Source: Betaproteobacteria bacterium (GTDB lineage: Bacteria; Pseudomonadota; Gammaproteobacteria; Burkholderiales; SG8-39). From it: 39,976 nucleotides of DNA. Shown one piece after another: positions 27,383-34,976 of this stretch. The position numbers were made by a program, and so were the translations under genes. The stretch is taken from positions 1 to 39,976 of the forward strand of contig VBBY01000021.1 in NCBI GenBank assembly GCA_005881595.1, read 5' to 3'. Under the pieces are notes generated by a model. It saw nothing but the letters and a program-made list of their open reading frames with translations, was not told the DNA's origin and did no database searches. The stretch's first letter is position 1; the number at the start of each line of letters is the position of its first letter.

Positions 27383-28635
27383 ACGCCTTTGCGCTCGAGC
27401 CGATCGAAAAGGCGCCGCTGGCCGATCTGAAGAAGCTGCAGTTGCAGCGGCTGCGCTGGACGCTGCAGCACGCGTACGACCACGTGCCGCATTACCGCAG
27501 GAAGTTCGACGCCGCGGGGGTGAAGCCGGAGGACTGCCGCTCGCTTTCCGACCTGGCAAAGTTTCCTTTCACAACCAAGGCCGACCTGCGCGAGACCTAT
27601 CCGTTCGGCATGTTCGCGGTGCCGATGGACAGGATCGTGCGCATCCACGCCTCCTCCGGCACCACCGGCAAGCCGACCGTCGTCGGCTACAGCGCGAAAG
27701 ACATCGATACCTGGGCGGGCGTCATGGCGCGCTCGATCCGCGCCGCGGGCGCGCGCCCGGGCGACAAGGTCCATGTCGCCTACGGCTACGGGCTGTTCAC
27801 GGGCGGCCTGGGCGCGCACTACGGCGCCGAGCGGCTGGGGCTCGCAGTGATCCCGCTGGGCGGCGGCATGACCGAGCGGCAGGTGCAGCTCATCGCCGAC
27901 TTCAAGCCCGAGATCATCATGGTGACGCCGAGCTACATGCTGGCGATCGCCGACGAGATGGAACGCCAGGGCATCGACCCCGCGAAGTGCTCGCTGCGCC
28001 TCGGCATCTTCGGCGCCGAGCCCTGGACCAACGAAATGCGCGCGAACATAGAGAACAGGCTTTCCATGGAGGCGTTCGACCTCTACGGCCTGTCCGAGGT
28101 GATCGGGCCGGGCGTGGCGCAGGAGTGCGCCGAGGCGAAGGACGGCCTCACCATCTGGGAAGACCACTTCTATCCCGAGGTAGTGGACGCGGCGAGCGGC
28201 AAGCCGCTCGCCGACGGCGAGAAAGGCGAGCTGATACTCACCTCGCTCACCAAGGAGGCCCTGCCCGTCATCCGCTACCGCACCCGGGACCTGACGCGCC
28301 TGCTGCCCGGGACCGCGCGCGCCATGCGCCGCATGGAGAAAGTCACCGGCCGCTCCGACGACATGCTGATCATCCGCGGCGTCAACCTGTTCCCGTCGCA
28401 GATCGAGGAGCTGATCCTCAGGCAGCCAGGGCTCAGCCCGCATTACGCGCTCGAGATTTCCAGGGACGGGCCCCTCGACCACCTGACCGTCCTGGTGGAA
28501 GGAAACGACACGGCGATGGCCAGCCTGCAGCACAGCATCAAGGCCTACATCGGCATTACCGTCGATGTGCGAGCCGGCTCGATCGAGCGCTCGATCGGCA
28601 AGGCGAAGCGCGTCATCGACAAGCGGCCCAGATGA
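27379..28635 (+). CDS. paaK: phenylacetate-CoA ligase
   Basis: IHASSGTTGKPTVVGYSAKDIDTWAGVMARSIRAAGARPGDKVHVAYGYGLFTGGLGAHYGAERLG; FDLYGLSEVIGPGVAQECAEAKDGLTIWEDHFYPEV; GTG start overlapping the paaG stop. Confidence 0.95.
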   Translation: MNAFALEPIEKAPLADLKKLQLQRLRWTLQHAYDHVPHYRRKFDAAGVKPEDCRSLSDLAKFPFTTKADLRETYPFGMFAVPMDRIVRIHASSGTTGKPTVVGYSAKDIDTWAGVMARSIRAAGARPGDKVHVAYGYGLFTGGLGAHYGAERLGLAVIPLGGGMTERQVQLIADFKPEIIMVTPSYMLAIADEMERQGIDPAKCSLRLGIFGAEPWTNEMRANIENRLSMEAFDLYGLSEVIGPGVAQECAEAKDGLTIWEDHFYPEVVDAASGKPLADGEKGELILTSLTKEALPVIRYRTRDLTRLLPGTARAMRRMEKVTGRSDDMLIIRGVNLFPSQIEELILRQPGLSPHYALEISRDGPLDHLTVLVEGNDTAMASLQHSIKAYIGITVDVRAGSIERSIGKAKRVIDKRPR

Positions 28636-28655
28636 AAGGCCTCACCGGCGCGGCA

Positions 28656-29258
28656 TCAGAATAGCGCGCGGTACGCGCCGAAGGTTGACCATCCCAGCAA
28701 CGCCCCTGCCGGCAAGTCGATCACGTAGTGCTGCTTGGTAAAAAGGCACGAAAGCGCGATCAGCACCGGGAAGGCGAAAGCCGTCGCTCCGAGGTGCGGC
28801 AGCAAGTGCAGGGCCGTCAGCATCGCGACCGATACGTGCATGCTCGGAAAGCTGTTGGAGCGCGCGTCGAAGCGCTGGACCAGCGCGAGAAAGCGCTCGG
28901 ACAGGCCGCGCTCCCGGTTGTAGCCGCGCCAGTGTGCGGGGGTGGTCACAGGAAACAGCACGAAGAACAGCATCTGCAGGCCGAGCAGCAGCATGTAGCT
29001 GGTCGCCACGTGCGTGAAGTGACGCGCCGAGTCGATGATGAAGTTGAGATAGAGGATGATCGGATAGTAGATGCAGCTGTAGACCCAAACCCAGCTCGGC
29101 CAATACGGTATCCAGTCGTCAATGCGCAGCTTGAGCTCGCGCGGGGTGGCCAGATGATTGCGCTGGCACCAGAAGTAGAACTGGTACACGCCGACGATCA
29201 GCACCAGGCTCAGAAGCAGGTTGATGGCGTAGTCGGTAATTTTCATGGCGTTGATCAT
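28656..29258 (-). CDS. PAP2-superfamily membrane phosphatase
   Basis: NSFPSMHVSVAMLTALHLLPHLGATAFAFPVLIALSCLFTKQHYVIDLPAGALLG; several TM segments; start overlaps the upstream stop. Confidence 0.85.
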   Translation of the reverse strand: MINAMKITDYAINLLLSLVLIVGVYQFYFWCQRNHLATPRELKLRIDDWIPYWPSWVWVYSCIYYPIILYLNFIIDSARHFTHVATSYMLLLGLQMLFFVLFPVTTPAHWRGYNRERGLSERFLALVQRFDARSNSFPSMHVSVAMLTALHLLPHLGATAFAFPVLIALSCLFTKQHYVIDLPAGALLGWSTFGAYRALF

Positions 29259-29974
29259 TTGTTCACGTCCTGGAATACGAGCATCTGAGCCAGGCGCTGC
29301 TCGCGCCCGGGGTGGTAGCCGCATTGCGCAGTAAAGCGGTCCGTTTCCTTGAAGGTGCCGAACAGCCGGTCCCACCATGTGATATCACCGAAATTGTAGT
29401 AATGGACGTCGAGCTGGTGATGGATCGAGTGCTGCTCGGGCCGCTGCAGGAAGTACCCGGTCCAGCGGGGAGTCTTGACGTTCATGTGGTAGTAGAACTC
29501 CCCAAGCGCCGCAAACACGCTGTACCAACCGACGGCCTCGACCGATGCACCTAGGAACACGAAGATGATCGTGCTGGAGAGGATCGAGTTGATCGCGATT
29601 TCGAGCGGATGCTTGTAGAACGACGTCAGCGTTTCGATGCGGCTCGCGCTGTGGTGAACCTGGTGAAGCCGCCACAGCATGTCGAACGCATGCCGAGCGC
29701 GATGCCACCAGTAGAACACGAAGGTTCCGACGAACCAGCACAGGAAGCCTTGCGCGATCGCCGGCAGCTGAGCGTCGATGTGCAGGAGCGATGGCCCCTG
29801 TAGCCAGACGCTCCACGTGTGTCCGCCGAGCACCACGATGCCGAGCTGAGCTGCGTTCAGAGCCGCGGCCCGTGCGAACCAGCCCTTCGTTGCGGGCAAT
29901 GCACGGCCCGGCCGCAGGCGCTCTATCGCCAGCAGGGCGCCACCGAGGACGACAATGAGTGCGTATCCGTTCAT
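29255..29974 (-). CDS. sterol desaturase / fatty acid hydroxylase family protein
   Basis: His clusters HRARHAFDMLWRLHQVHHSASRIE...FYYHMNVKTPRWTGYFLQRPEQHSIHHQLDVHYYNFGDITWWDRLFGTFKE. Confidence 0.92.
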   Translation of the reverse strand: MNGYALIVVLGGALLAIERLRPGRALPATKGWFARAAALNAAQLGIVVLGGHTWSVWLQGPSLLHIDAQLPAIAQGFLCWFVGTFVFYWWHRARHAFDMLWRLHQVHHSASRIETLTSFYKHPLEIAINSILSSTIIFVFLGASVEAVGWYSVFAALGEFYYHMNVKTPRWTGYFLQRPEQHSIHHQLDVHYYNFGDITWWDRLFGTFKETDRFTAQCGYHPGREQRLAQMLVFQDVNK

Positions 29975-30174
29975 ATAGCCTCCCTGTTTTGAACCCCTCG
30001 AAGGACGATCCAAAGCGCCATTGCCGCCAGCAGCGCCATGAAGACGAGTCCCATAGCGCCTACCACGATGAACGGAATATTGGACAGCACGTCAGCCGCG
30101 TTCTCCATCCCCAGAAGAGCGCGCCCGTCGGCGAAGCGGTGGTAGTCCTGGTCCTGGCGAATAGGACGGATCAT
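29971..30174 (-). CDS. 67-aa ceramidase-like membrane protein fragment
   Basis: MIRPIRQDQDYHRFADGRALLGMENAADVLSNIPFIVVGAMGLVFMALLAAMALWIVLRGVQNREAI; the N-terminus resembles the start of alkaline-ceramidase-family membrane proteins; ATGA overlaps on both sides. Confidence 0.6.
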   Translation of the reverse strand: MIRPIRQDQDYHRFADGRALLGMENAADVLSNIPFIVVGAMGLVFMALLAAMALWIVLRGVQNREAI

Positions 30175-30833
30175 TTTCCGATCACCCATCCTGCGAGCTG
30201 GTCGGCGCAGGCGTCGGCCGCTTCGCGCAACTCGCTTTTCAGCAGTTCGCCCTGGTTGGCCACGAGCGCGGCCCTGGTGCGCGTTGGGCCGGCCTTGCCG
30301 GGTACCAGATCGTGGCAAGTGGCTTCCCACAGCACGCTCGAGTCCGCGAGGCGTACCAGGCGCGCGCGCGCGGAATAGCGGGCGCGATTGTTGTCGATTC
30401 CCCACTTGACGGTGCGCACGTCGAGCACCAGGCCGCTCTCGAAGTCCCGCTTGAGGGTCTCGATGTCGTCGTCCCGCAGTGGCGCCGATACCGCGGTCAT
30501 GTTCGTGAGCTTGAGCCTCGATTCGAGCGAGCTCACCAAACGTTGCTTCATACGTGAGACCGGGTCTTCGAGTGCGAACTCGCGCTTCAGCTCATCGCCG
30601 TCGGCCGTAGCGGCCAGAAAGACGAGCGGCGTTGGGAGCAGCACCGCGGCAACGATATAGCCGGTGCTCTGCACCGAGAATGCACGCTGCGGTTCGTGGT
30701 GCACGGCGTGGATCTGCGGCTGCAAGGAGAGCGAGAGCTCGTCCTCCTTCATTGGAGCCGGGCGCTGGGCCGCGCAAGCGGCCAGCAGCGCCAGCATTGA
30801 AAGGCTCATCGCGGCTTTGGCAATGGCGGTCAT
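30171..30833 (-). CDS. hypothetical lipoprotein
   Basis: MTAIAKAAMSLSMLALLAACAAQRPAPMKEDELSLSL; lipobox LAAC; a TTG start at 30848 would overlap the upstream stop. Confidence 0.7.
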   Translation of the reverse strand: MTAIAKAAMSLSMLALLAACAAQRPAPMKEDELSLSLQPQIHAVHHEPQRAFSVQSTGYIVAAVLLPTPLVFLAATADGDELKREFALEDPVSRMKQRLVSSLESRLKLTNMTAVSAPLRDDDIETLKRDFESGLVLDVRTVKWGIDNNRARYSARARLVRLADSSVLWEATCHDLVPGKAGPTRTRAALVANQGELLKSELREAADACADQLAGWVIGK

Positions 30834-30840
30834 GGTGGCT

Positions 30841-31059
30841 CTAGACAACGTCAGGGTTGAGAAGCATCCGCAGCTGGAACGCCCGCCAGACCGCCGCGCG
30901 CGCGGAGTGGACGTCGAGCTTGCGATAAAGGTTCTTGATGTGGCTCGCCACCGTATGCAAGGACACGCCCAGCCGGTCGGCGATCTGCGTATAGGAGCAG
31001 CCGCGCGCCAGCAGGCGCAGGACGTCGATTTCCCGTGGAGTCAGTGGCAGCGTGTCCAT
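30841..31059 (-). CDS. 72-aa LuxR/GerE-type HTH-only regulator
   Basis: MDTLPLTPREIDVLRLLARGCSYTQIADRLGVSLHTVASHIKNLYRKLDVHSARAAVWRAFQLRMLLNPDVV: complete GerE HTH, no receiver or sensor domain. Confidence 0.85.
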   Translation of the reverse strand: MDTLPLTPREIDVLRLLARGCSYTQIADRLGVSLHTVASHIKNLYRKLDVHSARAAVWRAFQLRMLLNPDVV

Positions 31060-31084
31060 TCGCTTGCTCCTTCTCTTTCGCTTT

Positions 31085-32248
31085 CTATTCGACGACGACG
31101 GAGACATTGGTCTTGCGATAGCTGTAGAAGCCGATGCTCGAGTTGTTGCGCTCGAGCGATGCGACGAGCGACACGTCGTGGTCTCTCCAGCGCCAGCGCT
31201 TGTTACCCACGGACAGTTCGAGCCGGCGCTTCGTATCCACGCGCCGCTCGCCAAACATCGGATCGGTGGCGGCGTATTGCCGCGATCCGACCGAGGCACG
31301 CGCCCCCACCATGAGGGTCCATTCGGGCCAGAAGCTGTCGATTCCGGGTCCCAGGTCCCAGCCGTAGTAGGAATACGGCCGCTCCTTCGCGCTCGAGTTC
31401 TCCAGGGACGCGCTCAGGGTGACGGTGGCGTTGCTCGATACGAGCTTGCGCGCGGAGACCGCTGCACTCGTATTGGTGGCATCGAGGTAACCGAAGTCGG
31501 CGAATTTGACCTTGCCGACCTTGAGCTCGCCCGTCAGGCGTGAGGTATTCGTCTCCGCCAGCACCGCATCCAGACCGATGTAGGGGAAGCGGTACAGGCG
31601 ATGGCCGCCGAACGCGCCGAATTCCATTCCCGGCTTGACCCGGATGCGCCCCGACGAAGTGAGGTTCTTGACGCCGCCGACATCGAGCGTCAGGCGATCG
31701 AACTCCTCGCCCGGATAGTCCGCGTACGAGGCCGCGAGGTAACCGGCCCCGCCGATCGGCTCCAGCGGCAGCCAGCCGCGCGCCGAGTAGCGCAGCCCGT
31801 GCATTTTTTGGGGTGCTTCAGTCGGTGTGACGCGCAGATCGCCGATCGCGAATTCCTTCTGTGCGGCGAGGCTGCGCGGATTGGAATCCGTCACCACGGT
31901 CATGCCGAACTTCAGGTAACCAGTTCGCTCCTCGATGTCGCGCACGAAGTGCGCGATGTTGTCGCGCACCCGCCAGGGCGTATCGGCCTGCTTTGACACT
32001 TCCGAAAAAAGCGGCTTTGCTTCTGCGTACTTGCCCTCCAGGTAAAGCGTGCGCGCAAGCTCGAGCTTCACCCGCGGCGCGTTCGTTGCCTTGAGCAGGT
32101 CCCGAAAGGCCGATTCCGCGTGCGCGAGATCCCCTGCCTCCTGCGCCTGCATGGCTTCGATGAACGCCCGCTGCAGCGCTTCGCCCTCCGACTCGGCGAG
32201 ACAGGGAGCAGACACTGCAAGCAGGAGCGCTAGCGCGAGGCGTCGCAT
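31085..32248 (-). CDS. surface lipoprotein assembly modifier (Slam/DUF560-like): TPR + outer-membrane beta-barrel
   Basis: Signal peptide, TPR-like region (AFIEAMQAQEAGDLAHAESAFRDLLKATNAPRVKLELARTLYLEGKYAEAKPLFSEVSKQADTPWRVRDNIAHFVRDIEERTG) followed by 'LKFGMTVVTDSNPRS' and an amphipathic beta-barrel with terminal aromatic strands. Confidence 0.82.
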   Translation of the reverse strand: MRRLALALLLAVSAPCLAESEGEALQRAFIEAMQAQEAGDLAHAESAFRDLLKATNAPRVKLELARTLYLEGKYAEAKPLFSEVSKQADTPWRVRDNIAHFVRDIEERTGYLKFGMTVVTDSNPRSLAAQKEFAIGDLRVTPTEAPQKMHGLRYSARGWLPLEPIGGAGYLAASYADYPGEEFDRLTLDVGGVKNLTSSGRIRVKPGMEFGAFGGHRLYRFPYIGLDAVLAETNTSRLTGELKVGKVKFADFGYLDATNTSAAVSARKLVSSNATVTLSASLENSSAKERPYSYYGWDLGPGIDSFWPEWTLMVGARASVGSRQYAATDPMFGERRVDTKRRLELSVGNKRWRWRDHDVSLVASLERNNSSIGFYSYRKTNVSVVVE

Positions 32249-32256
32249 GGCTGTGC

Positions 32257-33360
32257 CTATCGCTTCCCGCCGTACGCGCCGGTGAACGTCTCGACCGTCT
32301 TCGGTGAATTTACGGTGAAGACGCCGCCGAGCTCGTTTGCCGTGGGGCCGTAAAACTGGCCCTTGGACGATCCGCTCATCGTTCCGCCGGCGTTCGTCAA
32401 CGTTCCGCTGAATCCGTTGGTGCCTGGCGCATACGTGAGCGTGCCGCCCAGGTTCAGGTTCGGCGCGGCGGTAGCGGTTGCGAGATCCCGCGTAATCCGG
32501 GAGTTGGACGAACTGAAGCTCAGCGAGCGCTCGCTGAAGTTCGCGTTGACGGCCAGGTCCGCGGTCGCGATCGATCCCTGCCCGCCCGGCGCGACATAAA
32601 ACCCTGCGAGCTTGCCCGTGAAGAGGGCGCTACCTGCGGTGGGCAGGCCTGCGGCTGGCGTTGCGCTCCCGAACGAGAGGGAGTAGATCGACTGGTGACC
32701 GGTGAGTCTCGCGTCGTTCCACACCCCAAAGGACTGGTAATCCCATTTCTGCGCCGCCTGGTCGGCGACCACCACGATTTTTGCCGCGCTGGAAGTGGTA
32801 AACGCACTTCCGGTATCCGAGCCCCAGCCGCTCTGTAGGTCGACCAGAATGTTGGGCTGACCGGTCGCTGCGAGATTGACTAGATCGGCGCGGGGCCCGA
32901 TGGAGAACGAAGCTCCCGTAAGCGGTTGCCCGCCTTCCGACAGCTGCCCCGACCAGTATCGACTGTAGGTGCTTCTTGGCAGGGTGCCACTGACGGCGTC
33001 CCCGGCGGTGATATAGCTCAGCTCCGCCGCGGTGGTATCGAAGCTCGTTACTGGAATCTCAGTGCTCTTAGTGCTGCTGACAGGCAACGGGGTCGACCAC
33101 GGAGATATCGGGTTCGACGACTGCGGCGAGTCGCTCATCGCCGCGTCGATCGCAGCACGTTGCGACGGGACGCATGGGACGGGGTATCCGTACAGCCGGC
33201 CGCACGGGCTTGGCTCATAGCCGGGGCGCAGCGGCGCGTCGGCCGGAAGGACGGACACGGTCGGCCCGCTCCAGCCGCTGCCACCGCCGCCGCCCGCGCA
33301 TCCGGAAACCGCAGCCACCATCGTTAAAGCCACCATCGCCTGCAGTTGGTCTTTCATCAT
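32257..33360 (-). CDS. TbpB/HpuA-like surface lipoprotein (candidate Slam substrate)
   Basis: Lipobox VSGC followed by glycine tract CAGGGGGSG; C-terminal barrel motif GQFYGPTANELGGVFTV; located immediately upstream of the Slam-like gene. Confidence 0.8.
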   Translation of the reverse strand: MMKDQLQAMVALTMVAAVSGCAGGGGGSGWSGPTVSVLPADAPLRPGYEPSPCGRLYGYPVPCVPSQRAAIDAAMSDSPQSSNPISPWSTPLPVSSTKSTEIPVTSFDTTAAELSYITAGDAVSGTLPRSTYSRYWSGQLSEGGQPLTGASFSIGPRADLVNLAATGQPNILVDLQSGWGSDTGSAFTTSSAAKIVVVADQAAQKWDYQSFGVWNDARLTGHQSIYSLSFGSATPAAGLPTAGSALFTGKLAGFYVAPGGQGSIATADLAVNANFSERSLSFSSSNSRITRDLATATAAPNLNLGGTLTYAPGTNGFSGTLTNAGGTMSGSSKGQFYGPTANELGGVFTVNSPKTVETFTGAYGGKR

Positions 33361-33399
33361 GTGGGCTCTCCCTTGTTTGTGTGTCCCGAGCCTTACATG

Positions 33400-33415
33400 A
33401 GCAGCGTCCGTGCCA
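33400..33415 (-). promoter_or_regulatory. sigma-54 (-24/-12) promoter in front of the lipoprotein/Slam operon
   Basis: Minus strand TGGCACGGACGCTGCT against consensus TGGCACGNNNNTTGCW: one mismatch, correct GG-N10-GC spacing; about 40 nt from the start codon at 33360. Confidence 0.78.
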
Positions 33416-33483
33416 CTTTCCTAAGTGGCTGTTATCAATATCAATTGCCATTTATCGGTGGCATAGCTTGGTGCTCCGACTAG

Positions 33484-33514
33484 CATTTAATGATTCGACG
33501 ACATACATTTAATG
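33484..33514 (+). promoter_or_regulatory. paired palindromic 9-mers CATTTAATG spaced 22 bp (candidate regulator binding sites)
   Basis: CATTTAATG at 33484-33492 and 33506-33514, directly upstream of and abutting the regulator start at 33516. Confidence 0.45.
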
Positions 33515-33515
33515 C

Positions 33516-34976
33516 ATGCCCCAAGCTCGACTTACGGCCGCAGATCGCGAGTTCTTCGCGGCGCTCGCCGATGTCGTTTTCGGCAATCCGTTCACGCCGC
33601 AGCGCGCGGAGCTGATCCTTCGGCTCGTTCCCGGAGCGTCGCTTGGCGATCTCACGCGCGACCGGGAAGCGCTCCCGCGGGTGGTGGCGCCGCGCTTGCA
33701 GCGGTTGCAGGATCAGCACCTCGGCGAGGAAGAGCGGCGTCTACTGGAAGCCGCACTTTGGTACGTCTGCTACCACCGCGCCGTGCCGCAGCTCGACGCG
33801 CTGATCGAGCAGCAGGCGAAGCAGGCCGGCGCTGCGCTCGCGGTGACGTTCGCCGACGACGTGATCGCCGAGCTTCTGCGCGGCGGCTTGTCGGAAGAGC
33901 GTGCGCTGCGCATCTTCGCGTTCTTCTTCCAGCTGCGGCGCGCCTTCTACTTCATCGAGCGCTCGCTGGCCGGCGAATGCGAATCGATGCGCCGTTTGCG
34001 AGAGGCGCTGTGGAACAACGTCTTCACGCATGACATGCGGGGATACGAAGCGGGGCTCTGGAACCGGATGGAGGATTTCTCCACCCTGCTGCTGGGCGAG
34101 ACCGGCACCGGCAAGGGTTCCGCCGCGGCGGCGATCGGCCGCTCGGAGTTCATCCCGTACGCTGCCGGGGAACGCCGCTTCGCCGCCAATTTCACCGACA
34201 CCTTCATCGCGATCAACCTGTCGCAGTTTCCCGAGACGCTGATCGAGTCCGAGCTGTTCGGCCACCGCAAGGGATCCTTCACGGGCGCCATCGACCATCA
34301 CCAGGGCGTGTTCGAGCGCTGCAGCGCGCACGGCGCGCTGTTCCTCGATGAGATCGGCGAAGTATCGATGCCGGTGCAGATCAAGCTGCTGCAGGTGCTG
34401 CAGGAGCGCACCCTTACGCCGCTCGGCGGCCACGAGAAAAAGCGTTTCTCCGGCCGCGTGATCGCGGCAACCAACCGGCGACTGGCCGACCTGCGCCGCG
34501 GCGGGCGGTTCCGCGACGACTTTTTTTACCGGCTGTGCTCGGATGTGATCGAGGTTCCGACGCTGCGCCAGCGGATCGCGGAATCCCCCGGCGAGCTGCC
34601 CCAACTGGTGCGGCTGATGGTCGCGCGCATCATCGGTACCGAGTCGAACGAGCTGGTCGCCGCGGTCCTGGAAGCCCTCGAGGAAAACCTGCCGCGCGGC
34701 TATCCCTGGCCCGGGAATGTGCGCGAGCTCGAGCAGGCCGTGCGGCGCGTGCTGCTCACCGGGCGGTATGCGGCCGACCTCGCCCAAGGGGCGCCGGACG
34801 ACGAGGCGTCGTTGATCGAAAAGCTGCGCGCCGGCGAGCTCACCGCCGCGCAGCTGCTATCGCGCTACTGCGGCCTGCTTTACCGGCGCCTGGGCACTTA
34901 TGCCGAAGTCGCGAAGCGCACCGGGCTCGATCCGCGCACCTCGCGCAAGTACGTCGACGGCGCAAAAGATGGATAG
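33516..34976 (+). CDS. sigma-54-dependent enhancer-binding transcriptional regulator with unassigned N-terminal domain
   Basis: Walker [24 protein letters not shown] (GAFTGA-loop variant); [11 protein letters not shown] Walker [21 protein letters not shown]-terminal HTH-like [23 protein letters not shown]. Confidence 0.93.
   Translation: MPQARLTAADREFFAALADVVFGNPFTPQRAELILRLVPGASLGDLTRDREALPRVVAPRLQRLQDQHLGEEERRLLEAALWYVCYHRAVPQLDALIEQQAKQAGAALAVTFADDVIAELLRGGLSEERALRIFAFFFQLRRAFYFIERSLAGECESMRRLREALWNNVFTHDMRGYEAGLWNRMEDFSTLLLGETGTGKGSAAAAIGRSEFIPYAAGERRFAANFTDTFIAINLSQFPETLIESELFGHRKGSFTGAIDHHQGVFERCSAHGALFLDEIGEVSMPVQIKLLQVLQERTLTPLGGHEKKRFSGRVIAATNRRLADLRRGGRFRDDFFYRLCSDVIEVPTLRQRIAESPGELPQLVRLMVARIIGTESNELVAAVLEALEENLPRGYPWPGNVRELEQAVRRVLLTGRYAADLAQGAPDDEASLIEKLRAGELTAAQLLSRYCGLLYRRLGTYAEVAKRTGLDPRTSRKYVDGAKDG

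Noticed and set aside
33456-33475. Plus-strand TGGCATAGCTTGGTGCT as a second sigma-54 promoter for the regulator
   Set aside because: GG to GC spacing is 11 nt rather than 10 and the element is poor, unlike the minus-strand site at 33400-33415.
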